NCBI GenBank assembly: GCA_036735565.1 | Contig: DAINOC010000082.1 | Location: 1-10,026 of the forward strand | Reading direction: 5' to 3' | Length of the DNA stretch: 10,026 bases | DNA from: Coraliomargarita_B sp036735565 | Lineage (GTDB): Bacteria; Verrucomicrobiota; Verrucomicrobiia; Opitutales; Coraliomargaritaceae | In this document: positions 1 through 8,783 of the stretch, in pieces | Layout: each line of letters begins with the position of its first letter | Numbering within the stretch: the first letter of the stretch is position 1 | Notes under the pieces: model-generated | The model's database searches: none | What the model was told of the DNA's origin: nothing | The model's input: the letters and a program-made list of their open reading frames with translations, nothing else | Position numbers and translations under genes: made by a program

Positions 1-109
1 CCGGTCAGGGTTCCGTGCGGGTGATGACCAGCATTTGGCCTGCTTATACCGGAGTGTTGCCTGCGTCGAATTTGTTTTCGTTTTGAAGTCCCGCTGCTAG
101 CCTCGCCCC

Positions 110-1912
110 ATGACGATTGAAAAAAATGCGCCTACAGGGCACCGCGCCCTGTTGAAATGGATCGAGAAAATGGTGGCGATTTGCGAGCCGGACCAGATTC
201 ACTGGTGCGATGGTTCTCAGGCGGAAGCGGATGCGCTCTTCGCGGAGATGGTGGCGAAGGGGACCTGCGTGAAGCTGAACGAGAAACTCCGGCCCAACAG
301 CTACCTGTTCCGCTCGGACCCGCGCGACGTGGCCCGGGTGGAGAGCCGGACCTTCATCTGCTCGCACAGCAAGGAGGCGGCGGGGCCGACCAACAACTGG
401 GAGGAGCCGCGGGCCATGCGAAAGAAGATGAAGCGGCTTTTCAAAGGCAGCATGCACGGGCGCACGATGTATGTGATCCCTTTCAGTATGGGCCCGGTGG
501 GCGGGCCGATCTCGAAGATCGGGGTGGAGCTGACGGACTCGCCCTATGTGGTGGTGAATATGCGCATCATGGCGCGGATCGGCACGGCCGTGTTGAAAGT
601 GCTCGGCGATGATGGTTTTTTTGTGCCCTGCCTGCACTCGGTGGGTTGCCCGCTGGAGGAGGGGCAGGCAGACGTGTCCTGGCCCTGCAATCCGGAGGAC
701 ACCCACATTGTGCACTTCCCCGAAGAGCGGACCATTGTCTCCTACGGCTCCGGCTACGGCGGCAACGCGCTGCTCGGTAAGAAATGCCTCGCTCTGCGCA
801 TCGCCTCCACGATGGCGCGGGATGAGGGCTGGATGGCTGAGCACATGTTGATACTTGGGGTGGAGGAGCCCGATGGGCGCAAAACCTATGTGACGGCGGC
901 TTTCCCCAGTGCGTGCGGAAAGACGAACTTTGCCATGGTGATCCCTCCGGAGGCCATGGAGGGCTACAAAGTCACCTGCGTGGGCGACGACATCGCCTGG
1001 ATCAAGCCCGGGCCCGACGGACGGCTGCGGGCGATCAATCCCGAGGCCGGGTTCTTCGGGGTGGCCCCCGGCACCTCCGAGCGCACGAATCCCAATGCCA
1101 TGGCCTCCTGTGCGCGGGACGCGATCTTTACCAACGTGGCGCTGACCGACGAGGGCGACGTCTGGTGGGAGGGCATGACCAAGGAGCCGCCCGCGCATCT
1201 CATCGACTGGAAAGGGCGGGACTGGACGCCGGCGAGCAGCGAGCCTTCCTCGCACCCCAACAGCCGCTTCACCGCACCGGCGGCCAACTGTCCGGTGATC
1301 GACGAAAACTGGGAGAAGCCGGAGGGCGTGCAGGTGCACGCGATGATCTTCGGCGGGCGCCGCATGTCGGACGTGCCGCTGGTGACGCAGGCCTTCAACT
1401 GGGGGCATGGCGTCTACCTCGGGGCGACGACCGGATCGGAGCAGACGGCGGCGGCCGAGGGCACGGTGGGCAAGATCCGGCGCGACCCCATGGCCATGCT
1501 GCCTTTCTGCGGGTATCACATGGGCGACTATTTCCGGCATTGGATCCGCATGCAGCGCGACCTCGCGGAGACGCCGCGGATATTCAACGTCAACTGGTTC
1601 CGCTGTGACGAGAACGGACGGATGCTCTGGCCCGGCTTCAGCGAGAATATGCGGCCGCTGCGCTGGATCGTGGAGCGCGCGACGGGGCGCGTCGGGGCCA
1701 AAGAAACGCCGATCGGCTGGATGCCACGCTATGAGGATATGGACTGGCGGGGCATGGACTTTTCCGAGGCCGCGTTCGACGAGCTGATGTCCTTTGACCG
1801 CGAGCGCCTGCGGATGCAGACGCTGCCGCATGAAGAGCTGTTCCTGAAGCTGCACGAGAGTCTGCCCAAGGAAATGATCTTTGAGCGGGAGCTGCTGATT
1901 TCGCGCTTGTAG
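110..1912 (+). CDS. pckG: Phosphoenolpyruvate carboxykinase (GTP)
   Basis: This cytoplasmic enzyme interconverts oxaloacetate + GTP and phosphoenolpyruvate + GDP + CO2, the entry step of gluconeogenesis, or an anaplerotic step in reverse. The 600-residue product has the usual length of the GTP family. Visible motifs are the substrate-side RPNSYLFRSDP (61-71), YGGNALLGKK (216-225) with the Mn-binding Lys at about 224, EHMLILG with the metal-ligand His245, the P-loop FPSACGKTN (265-273) with Cys269 and Lys271, the kinase-2 motif VGDDIAW (291-297), NSRF (384-387), and the guanine-pocket stretch NWF...WPGFSEN (495-513). Against human PCK1 the pocket residues F517 and F530 correspond to F497 and F510, but F525 is replaced by Met505. 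The ATG at 110 gives the normal family N-terminus, although no Shine-Dalgarno sequence precedes it. It is monocistronic here, followed by 642 nt without a gene. Identity is very secure. Confidence 0.97.
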   Translation: MTIEKNAPTGHRALLKWIEKMVAICEPDQIHWCDGSQAEADALFAEMVAKGTCVKLNEKLRPNSYLFRSDPRDVARVESRTFICSHSKEAAGPTNNWEEPRAMRKKMKRLFKGSMHGRTMYVIPFSMGPVGGPISKIGVELTDSPYVVVNMRIMARIGTAVLKVLGDDGFFVPCLHSVGCPLEEGQADVSWPCNPEDTHIVHFPEERTIVSYGSGYGGNALLGKKCLALRIASTMARDEGWMAEHMLILGVEEPDGRKTYVTAAFPSACGKTNFAMVIPPEAMEGYKVTCVGDDIAWIKPGPDGRLRAINPEAGFFGVAPGTSERTNPNAMASCARDAIFTNVALTDEGDVWWEGMTKEPPAHLIDWKGRDWTPASSEPSSHPNSRFTAPAANCPVIDENWEKPEGVQVHAMIFGGRRMSDVPLVTQAFNWGHGVYLGATTGSEQTAAAEGTVGKIRRDPMAMLPFCGYHMGDYFRHWIRMQRDLAETPRIFNVNWFRCDENGRMLWPGFSENMRPLRWIVERATGRVGAKETPIGWMPRYEDMDWRGMDFSEAAFDELMSFDRERLRMQTLPHEELFLKLHESLPKEMIFERELLISRL

Positions 1913-1926
1913 GGTCGCTGATTGTT

Positions 1927-1963
1927 TTCGACTGAGAGCTTGTCGAATCGGCGGCGTGTTTTT
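1927..1963 (+). terminator. Weak candidate terminator after pckG
   Basis: A perfect 6-bp stem, TTCGAC (1927-1932) with GTCGAA (1942-1947), encloses a 9-nt loop and begins 15 nt after the pckG stop codon. A run of five T lies at 1959-1963. The T run is 11 nt away from the stem and the stem is short and not GC-rich, so this is a poor intrinsic terminator. It is listed because it is the only hairpin close to the end of pckG. Confidence 0.22.
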
Positions 1964-1967
1964 GAAC

Positions 1968-1994
1968 CGTTAATGAACGTTAATGGACGTTAAT
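1968..1994. repeat. Three CGTTAAT boxes at exact 10-bp spacing
   Basis: The heptamer CGTTAAT begins at 1968, 1978 and 1988, with 3-nt linkers GAA and GGA. A 10-bp period puts all three boxes on nearly the same face of the helix, as expected for a tandemly bound regulator or response regulator. It lies 55 nt after the pckG stop and about 560 nt before mrpA. The repeat is directly visible; the role as an operator is inference and no known consensus is claimed. Confidence 0.55.
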
Positions 1995-2205
1995 TTTTGT
2001 GTGTGGATTCGGTCTTGGGGTGGCGCAGCGTTGGGTGGGCGGAGATTGAGTCGTGGGGTCCGCGAAGGGTAGGTCGGCGGGCTCACCACAGGCAGAGGTG
2101 TTTTGCAGTGAGGACACTTAACTCTTATACCTCGGCGCTCTCTGCGGTTAACGGCAATGGCATTACTTTAAGGATGGAATAGTAAGTCACCGGCGATCGC
2201 ACTGA

Positions 2206-2291
2206 GCGGCTTGTCGAGAGACTGCGCCCTACCATGGAAAGCTTTTCGCACGGAGAGTCGAAGGGTGGGGCGCCGTCTCCAGACAAGCCGC
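2206..2291. repeat. Long imperfect inverted repeat (REP/MITE-like hairpin)
   Basis: Arms 2206-2233 and 2264-2291 are inverted copies: without gaps, 24 of 28 positions match, and the outer ten (GCGGCTTGTC) match perfectly. The spacer is 30 nt (2234-2263). Outside the arms a further GATCGC (2195-2200) meets GCGATC (2290-2295) if a 7-nt insertion is allowed on the left, so the palindromic unit may run from 2195 to 2295. As RNA it would form a stem of about 25 pairs including one G-U. No ORF or transposase accompanies it. It most resembles a dispersed extragenic palindrome or a small non-autonomous element; a structured RNA in the mrpA leader is the alternative. Confidence 0.6.
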
Positions 2292-2322
2292 GATCCGCAG
2301 CGAAGTTCCGCGTCATCCACGA

Positions 2323-2363
2323 TGGCTCCAAGGTAATTTGTAACTGAAATTGGCTCTAAGGTA
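2323..2363. repeat. 13-nt direct repeat TGGCTCYAAGGTA
   Basis: TGGCTCCAAGGTA (2323-2335) recurs as TGGCTCTAAGGTA (2351-2363), with 12 of 13 bases matching and a 28-nt period. It is about 190-230 nt upstream of mrpA. It could be a regulator site pair or part of a degenerate repeat; function unknown. Confidence 0.4.
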
Positions 2364-2554
2364 GCGCCATTGGCGGTTAACGGGGCGGGGCTCTGCAGGA
2401 CGGTGGGCATCACCGGAAGTGCTCTTGAGGATACGCTCGTGGGTGAATTTTTTTTTCTCGGATCAGAATTCGCCAATAAAGCAGCCCATTGTGCTTGATC
2501 TGGTTTTGATGTTGCTATTGCTAGGGCGCTCCGTGGGTTTAAACAGTCTCTACC

Positions 2555-4906
2555 ATGCCTGAGATCCTTTTTTTCAGCCTTTTTGCCATCTTCGCCGCTG
2601 CGTTTATCGCGCCGGTGGTGATTCGTGCGCTGGGCGACCGGGGAGGGTGGTTGCTGAGTCTGGCACCGTTTGCCGCTTTTGTGGGATTTTTGTCCCAGTC
2701 GGCTGTGGTCGCTGACGGTGGTTTTCTGGACTATCAGCTTGAATGGTTTAGCTCGCTTGGCGCTTCGCTTGACCTGAGGCTCGACGGGCTTTCGCTGATG
2801 ATGGCGCTGTTGATCTCGGGGATCGGGGGTTTCATTGTCATCTATGCTTCGGGCTACCTGCACGGGCACCCGCAGTTGGGTCGGTTCTACCTTTACCTGC
2901 TGGCCTTCATGGGCTCGATGGTTGGTCTGGTGCTTTCGGATAACGTGCTCTTGATGTTTATTTTCTGGGAGGGGACCAGCATCACCTCCTACCTGTTGAT
3001 CGGATTCAACCATGAGGAGAAGTCGGCGCGATGGAAGTCGCTGCAGGCGCTTCTTGTAACGGGTCTGGGTGCGATGGCCATGCTTGCGGGCCTCATTTTG
3101 ATCGGCATGGTGACGGGAAGTTACAAATTTTCTGAGATCAACAGCATGGGCGACCTCATCCAGGCCAGCCCCTGGTATACGGCGATCGTTCTGCTGATCC
3201 TGGGAGGCGCTTTCACCAAGAGTGCGCAGGTGCCTTTCCATTTCTGGCTGCCCAATGCCATGGCGGGTCCGACGCCGGTGAGCGCGTTCCTGCACTCAGC
3301 GACCATGGTGAAGGCGGGCATCTTCCTGATGGCCCGCTTGAATCCGGCTCTCAGCGGCACGGGCTTGTGGGAGTATACCCTGGCGATTTTCGGTGCGGTT
3401 ACGCTCATGGTGGCGATGTTTCTCGGGCTCTTCCAGAAGGATGTGAAGGCCATTCTCGCCTACACGACCCTCGGGGTGCTCGGGGTGCTGACGATGTTGC
3501 TCGGCATCGGGTCGACCTACGCGATCAAGGCGATGGTGGTTTTCCTGATCGGGCACGCATTGTATAAGGCGACGCTGTTTATGGTGGTCGGCTCGATCGA
3601 TCATGAGACGGGCACGAGGGACGTCACGTTACTGCGGGGCTTGCGCAAGTTCATGCCCATCTCGGCGGTGGCGGGTGGTCTGGCCGCGCTTTCCATGTCG
3701 GGGATACCGCCGTTTTTCGGTTTTATCGGCAAGGAGTTGATCTACAAAGCCCAGGTTCTGTTGGCCGGGCCGGAGCTGATTTTTCTGGTGGTGGCACTGC
3801 TCGGCAATCTCGTCATGATGGGCCTTGCCCTGAAAGCCGGCATCGGTCCGTTTTTTGGCAAGCCCAACCACGACGCGCTGCCCAAGCACCCGCACGAGGC
3901 TCCTGTCTCGATGTGGATCGGGCCGATTGTGCTCTCCGTGCTCGGTTTGCTCCTGGGCATCATGCCCTTTTGGGTGACGGAGCATCTCGTCTCCCCGGCC
4001 ATGGCCGCGATCCAGGGTGCGCCGGTGGAGCACCTGAACCTGGCGTTGTGGTATCTGATCAAGCCGAACCTGCCGCTCCTTCTCAGTGGGGTCACTGTAT
4101 TGGGGGGACTGCTGGTTTTCCTCAATCGTGCCCGCTTCTGGAACGTGGCGGACCGGGTGCTGGCCGCGATCCGTCCCTACGGGGCGGAGGCGGTCTATGA
4201 GCGCTTATTCAACGGGATCGTGGGGTTCTCCAAGTGGCAGACCCGCAAATTGCAGACCGGGCGCTTGCATGACTACATGTTTGTCATCGTCGGTTCGACG
4301 ACGCTGCTCGCCGGATGGGCCTTGCTGCGTTCGGTCAGCGGGATTCCCGCATTTGACTGGGCGGCCTTTGATCCCTGGATCGCGGCTCTGATTGTATTAA
4401 TGGTGGCGGCTGCGCTCTGCGCCGTTGCCTCGCAGCGCTACTTCCTGATTTTGGGTGCGCTGGGGACCATCGGATTCGGGATCGCACTGCTCTTTACCTA
4501 CTATGGGGCACCGGATTTGGCGATCACCCAGCTGATGGTGGAAGCGCTCACGGTGGTGCTGTTCATGTTTGTGATCTATGGGCTGCCTCCGATCCGCAGT
4601 TTTTCGACCCGGTTGACGCGTGGCCGGGATGTCACGCTTGCGGTTGTTTTTGGTCTGATCGTGGCGGTTCTGGCCTGGCTGGCGGTGGACTTGCAGTTTG
4701 CATCGCCCATATCCGAGACGCTGGCGGCCATGAGCTATCCGGAAGCAAAAGGGAAGAATGTGGTGAACGTGATCCTCGTCGACTTCCGGGCGCTCGACAC
4801 CTTCGGTGAGACCACGGTCGTGGCGGCTGCGGCACTGGGCATCGCGGCTCTGATGAGCAGTCGCCGAATAGCCAAACCTCGGGACGGGGAGGAGAAAACA
4901 TCATGA
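2555..4906 (+). CDS. mrpA: Mrp antiporter subunit A (MrpA/MnhA)
   Basis: This is the largest membrane subunit of the Mrp Na+(K+)/H+ antiporter, 783 residues, matching stand-alone MrpA rather than the longer MrpA-MrpB fusions of many proteobacteria. The N-terminal two thirds is a NuoL/M/N-type proton-pumping module. It has Glu139 in FWEGTSITSYL (137-147, equivalent to the essential Glu of Bacillus MrpA), Lys222 and His229 in FTKSAQVPFHFWLP (220-233), His247 and Lys253 in AFLHSATMVKAGIF (244-257), His334/Lys338 in LIGHALYKATLF, and GIPPFFGFIGKE (383-394). The C-terminal NuoJ-like domain carries the MrpA signature YYGAPDLAITQLMVEALTVV (649-668, with Glu663) and DFRALDTFGET (743-753). The ATG at 2555 gives the normal N-terminal helix but has no visible Shine-Dalgarno sequence. 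It is the first gene of the cluster, and its TGA overlaps the ATG of mrpB by 4 nt. Confidence 0.96.
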   Translation: MPEILFFSLFAIFAAAFIAPVVIRALGDRGGWLLSLAPFAAFVGFLSQSAVVADGGFLDYQLEWFSSLGASLDLRLDGLSLMMALLISGIGGFIVIYASGYLHGHPQLGRFYLYLLAFMGSMVGLVLSDNVLLMFIFWEGTSITSYLLIGFNHEEKSARWKSLQALLVTGLGAMAMLAGLILIGMVTGSYKFSEINSMGDLIQASPWYTAIVLLILGGAFTKSAQVPFHFWLPNAMAGPTPVSAFLHSATMVKAGIFLMARLNPALSGTGLWEYTLAIFGAVTLMVAMFLGLFQKDVKAILAYTTLGVLGVLTMLLGIGSTYAIKAMVVFLIGHALYKATLFMVVGSIDHETGTRDVTLLRGLRKFMPISAVAGGLAALSMSGIPPFFGFIGKELIYKAQVLLAGPELIFLVVALLGNLVMMGLALKAGIGPFFGKPNHDALPKHPHEAPVSMWIGPIVLSVLGLLLGIMPFWVTEHLVSPAMAAIQGAPVEHLNLALWYLIKPNLPLLLSGVTVLGGLLVFLNRARFWNVADRVLAAIRPYGAEAVYERLFNGIVGFSKWQTRKLQTGRLHDYMFVIVGSTTLLAGWALLRSVSGIPAFDWAAFDPWIAALIVLMVAAALCAVASQRYFLILGALGTIGFGIALLFTYYGAPDLAITQLMVEALTVVLFMFVIYGLPPIRSFSTRLTRGRDVTLAVVFGLIVAVLAWLAVDLQFASPISETLAAMSYPEAKGKNVVNVILVDFRALDTFGETTVVAAAALGIAALMSSRRIAKPRDGEEKTS

Positions 4907-5382
4907 AGTGGTTCGCATTATCGCAAGCCGGACGAACGCTCTTTCCCTGGCTGTTGGTGCTCTCGCTGATCGTTCTGTATCGCGGGCATAATCTACCGGG
5001 TGGTGGCTTCATCGGCGGGCTCCTTGGTGCCGCGGCCTTTATCCTCGTGGGCCTGGGCGATGGGATGGCGGCAGCGCGGCAACGCCTGCGTCTGGATCCG
5101 GTCACCGTTTTGGGCATTGGCATCGGTGTGGCGGTGCTCTCGGGCTTGCCCGGCCTGTTTGGGGAGAAGAAATCCTACTTTGTTGACCTGTGGTTGCCGG
5201 ACTTCAGCCTGCCGCTGATGGGTGATATCCATCTCGGCACGCCGTTTATTTTCGATGTGGGTGTCTACATCGTCGTGGTGGGCTTTGTGCTGCACAGTGT
5301 CTTCAGCCTGGACTTCCTCGCCAACACGGACTCCCGCGAGGAGTTGGATAAAGACGAACAACCGGAAAGGACATCCGACTGA
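4903..5382 (+). CDS. mrpB: Mrp antiporter subunit B (MrpB/MnhB)
   Basis: A small integral membrane subunit of the Mrp complex, 159 residues with about four membrane helices. The family signatures GHNLPGGGFIGGL (28-40) and GTPFIFDVGVY (112-122) are both present, and the acidic C-terminus (from about 143) is probably cytoplasmic. In other bacteria this domain (DUF4040/MnhB type) can be fused to MrpA; here it is separate. The start overlaps the mrpA stop (ATGA, 4903-4906) and a strong Shine-Dalgarno sequence GGGGAGGAG lies at 4886-4894, so translation is coupled but also independently supported. Its stop shares one base with the mrpC start. Confidence 0.95.
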   Translation: MKWFALSQAGRTLFPWLLVLSLIVLYRGHNLPGGGFIGGLLGAAAFILVGLGDGMAAARQRLRLDPVTVLGIGIGVAVLSGLPGLFGEKKSYFVDLWLPDFSLPLMGDIHLGTPFIFDVGVYIVVVGFVLHSVFSLDFLANTDSREELDKDEQPERTSD

Positions 5383-5752
5383 TGGAGTGGGCGGTTTCCA
5401 TTTTGATTGGTGTGCTCTTTGCCTGTGGGGTCTACTGCCTCATGCGCCGCAGCATCGTGCGTCTGGTGATCGGGGTGCTGCTAATTTCGCAGGGAGCGAA
5501 TCTACTGGTGTTTCTCTCTGGTGGCCTGACCCTCGGTCAGCCGCCGATGGTGGCCAAGGGAGCGAAGGTTCCGGTGGCTCCGTTTGCGGATCCCTTGCCG
5601 CAGGCGATGGTATTGACGGCTCTGGTCATCGGTCTCGGACTGGTGGCGTTCCTGCTGACGCTGGTCTTCCGGGCCCACGAAGCGGTGGGCAGTGACGACA
5701 TCAACAACTTTGACAGCACTGAAAAATCGCACGCTGCGGAGGAGGTTAAATC

Positions 5753-5756
<4 letters not shown>
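5382..5756 (+). CDS. mrpC: Mrp antiporter subunit C (MrpC/MnhC), NuoK-like
   Basis: A NuoK-like membrane subunit of the Mrp complex, 124 residues with three predicted helices (about 3-21, 25-46 and 77-97). The family motif DPLPQA (70-75) precedes the third helix, and a polar acidic tail follows residue 98. The start at 5382 forms TGATG with the end of mrpB, with GGAAAGGA at 5364-5371 as ribosome binding site. Its TGA overlaps the mrpD ATG by 4 nt. The length is typical of the family. Confidence 0.95.
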
Positions 5757-7451
<1,695 letters not shown>

Positions 7452-7452
<1 letters not shown>

Positions 7453-7775
7453 TGCGTCTATTTCGTTTTTTTGAGTTCCTGTTTTTCTATCTGAAGGAGA
7501 TCGTGCTTTCGAACCTGCGCATCGCCCATGACGTGCTGACGCCACGTCACCGCATGAAACCCGGGATCATCTACGTTGAGGTTGGTGATCTCAGTGAGAA
7601 ACAGTTGGCCGCGATGGCCAACTTGATCACGATGACGCCCGGCACGCTGGGCATGTATGTCTCTGAAAACCGGGAGCGGCTCTACATCCATTCGATTTAT
7701 ATGGACAAAAAAGCCCAGGATATCGGAGCCGATCTTGCACGCGACTATGGAAGGAGGGTGCGAAATGTTTTTTGA
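7452..7775 (+). CDS. mrpE: Mrp antiporter subunit E (MrpE/MnhE), short form
   Basis: MrpE subunit of the Mrp complex, only 107 residues. It aligns without gaps in its conserved parts to residues 50 onward of the second MrpE in this window: FYLKEI at 12-17 against 61-66, and ANLITMTPGTL at 56-66 against 105-115. It therefore retains one membrane helix and the soluble C-terminal domain but lacks the two N-terminal helices. The start at 7452 is well supported by the Shine-Dalgarno sequence GGAGGGAG at 7437-7444 and by the TGATG overlap with mrpD. The upstream reading in this frame is open back to the gap but does not resemble MrpE. The 3' end overlaps mrpF by 11 nt. Identity is secure; whether the short form is native depends on the nearby gap, though the start signals argue that it is. 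Confidence 0.9.
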
Positions 7776-8052
7776 CAATACTTCAACTATCATCGGGACG
7801 GCGTTGGCCATCGCGCTGTGTTTTTTGATCCTGGCACTGGGGATCGCTTTGTGGCGTATTGCCCGCGCAGAGTCGGCCTTTGACCGGGTGGTGGCCTTGG
7901 ATTTGATCGGCGGGGTCTGTCTATGCTGTCTGGTTGTCTTTGCCATCGGATTCAAGCAGGCGGTCCTGCTCGATTCAGCGTTTGCGCTGGCGGTGATGAG
8001 CTATTTGGGAACGGTGGCCTTTGCCCGCTATCTCGAGAGGGGGAACGACTAG
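7765..8052 (+). CDS. mrpF: Mrp antiporter subunit F (MrpF/MnhF)
   Basis: A small hydrophobic subunit of the Mrp complex with three predicted helices, 95 residues. The family motif DRVVALD (40-46) follows the first helix, and a second conserved-type acidic position is Asp70 in LLDSAFALAV. The second helix contains an unusual cluster of cysteines (52, 54 and 55). The ATG at 7765 is chosen over an in-frame upstream ATG at 7657 because it gives the normal length and follows a strong Shine-Dalgarno sequence AAGGAGGG at 7751-7758. It overlaps mrpE by 11 nt, and its TAG directly abuts the ATG of mrpG. Confidence 0.94.
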   Translation: MFFDNTSTIIGTALAIALCFLILALGIALWRIARAESAFDRVVALDLIGGVCLCCLVVFAIGFKQAVLLDSAFALAVMSYLGTVAFARYLERGND

Positions 8053-8421
8053 ATGAATGCAGTTCTTGAAATTTTGATTGCGGGATTGATCGTAGCGGGA
8101 TCGGCCTTTGCGCTGATCGCGGCCCTGGGTGTGTTGCGCATGCCCGATTTCTATATGCGCATGCACGCGGCCACCAAAGCCGGTGCCTTCGGTGCTCTTT
8201 TATTGTTGATCGCAGCGGCACTTTATTTCGGGACCTTGCGGGCGGTGCTGACATCGATCGCGGTAATCGTCTTCTTTTACATCACGACCCCCGTCGCGGC
8301 ACAGACGATGGCCGAGTCGGCCTACCGCAGAGGCATCCAACTGTGGGACCGCACGCTGGTGGACCGATTGAAGGAAAGCGGAGAGATCCCGCCCGCCAAA
8401 GATTCGAAAAGAAAGCTTTAG
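8053..8421 (+). CDS. mrpG: Mrp antiporter subunit G (MrpG/MnhG)
   Basis: The last gene of the first cluster, a 122-residue membrane subunit with three predicted helices. The family signature GVLRMPDFYMRMHAATK (26-42) sits between helices one and two, and TPVAA (79-83) is at the end of helix three. The C-terminal tail (from about 100) is charged and basic at the end. It starts immediately after the mrpF stop (TAGATG), with GAGAGGGGG at 8035-8043 as ribosome binding site. Its TAG (8419-8421) overlaps the stop codon of the convergent second mrpG, so there is no room for a terminator between them. Confidence 0.95.
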   Translation: MNAVLEILIAGLIVAGSAFALIAALGVLRMPDFYMRMHAATKAGAFGALLLLIAAALYFGTLRAVLTSIAVIVFFYITTPVAAQTMAESAYRRGIQLWDRTLVDRLKESGEIPPAKDSKRKL

Positions 8422-8756
8422 TCGTTCCTCTCTTCGTCCAGGAGCGGCTTCCACTCATCGACGTTATCGCCCGGCCATTGTTTGTGCCCGCGAAGGTAAG
8501 CGGCCCGCCCCAAAAGGTGGCCGGCCACCGGGACGGTGAGAAAGATAAAGAGGATGGTCAGCCAGACGCGGATGTTAATATCGATATCACTAATCGGGAG
8601 TATGGCGCCGAACAAAATGAGTCCCGCGCCGAGGCTTGCCGCCTTGGTGCCGGCATGGGCGCGGGTGTAAAAGTCGGGGAAGCGCAGCAGGCCAACAGCG
8701 GCGAGCAGCATCGAGAGGGATCCGAGGAGGATGAAAAATTGTGTGATCCAGGGCAT
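8418..8756 (-). CDS. mrpG: Mrp antiporter subunit G, second cluster
   Basis: A 112-residue paralogue of the first MrpG, with the signature GLLRFPDFYTRAHAGTK (22-38) and TVPVAGHLLGRAAY (74-87) at the end of helix three. It is the last gene of the second, minus-strand cluster. The tail is acidic (ending in DEERND), unlike the basic tail of the first MrpG. The ATG at 8756 is the only good start; 27 nt separate it from the mrpF stop and no clear Shine-Dalgarno sequence is seen. Its TAA (8418-8420) shares bases with the TAG of the opposing mrpG. The long plus-strand frame across this gene (8343-8783) is an antisense shadow. Confidence 0.94.
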   Translation of the reverse strand: MPWITQFFILLGSLSMLLAAVGLLRFPDFYTRAHAGTKAASLGAGLILFGAILPISDIDINIRVWLTILFIFLTVPVAGHLLGRAAYLRGHKQWPGDNVDEWKPLLDEERND

Positions 8757-8783
8757 AGGGTGATGGCGATTCAGGCGTGGTAG

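Larger units (their letters stand above)
1913..2554. other. Repeat-rich intergenic region between pckG and mrpA
   Basis: These 642 nt contain no credible gene. The open frames here (for example 1997-2182 on the plus strand) have no Shine-Dalgarno sequence and no family-like composition. The stretch holds several short repeats listed separately: three phased CGTTAAT boxes, a long imperfect inverted repeat, a 13-nt direct repeat, and two copies of GCGGTTAACGG at 2144-2154 and 2373-2383. A run of nine T sits at 2448-2456 without a convincing hairpin in front of it. The promoter and 5' leader of the mrp cluster must lie in the right-hand part, but no sigma70-like promoter stands out. No tRNA or recognisable riboswitch was seen. 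Confidence 0.7.

Noticed and set aside
44..1855. A 603-codon minus-strand open frame opposite pckG
   Set aside because: It is fully antisense to a secure pckG, is rich in His/Arg/Pro as expected of a GC-rich shadow frame, and resembles no family.
1997..2182. A 61-codon plus-strand open frame in the intergenic region
   Set aside because: It has no Shine-Dalgarno sequence, no recognisable features, and runs through repeat sequence.
2193..2200. GCGATCGC octamer resembling the cyanobacterial HIP1 core
   Set aside because: A single occurrence in this window is not enough, and the gene content does not point to a cyanobacterium.
2448..2456. Run of nine T as an intrinsic terminator
   Set aside because: No stable hairpin lies directly before it; the nearest (CGGTG/CACCG, 2401-2415) is more than 30 nt away.
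2495..2523. Possible sigma70 promoter for mrpA (TTGATC, 17 nt, TTGCTA)
   Set aside because: The -10 match is poor and several equally weak alternatives exist, so I do not call a promoter.
2168..3295. A 375-codon minus-strand open frame over the intergenic region and the start of mrpA
   Set aside because: Most of it is antisense to mrpA, its composition is low-complexity polar, and no start signal is visible.
8516..8529. Perfect 14-nt palindrome GGTGGCCGGCCACC as a terminator between the clusters
   Set aside because: It has no loop and no following T run and lies within mrpG coding sequence, so it is probably chance in GC-rich DNA.
8343..8783. A 146-codon plus-strand open frame after the first mrpG
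   Set aside because: It is antisense to the second mrpG, which carries clear family motifs.
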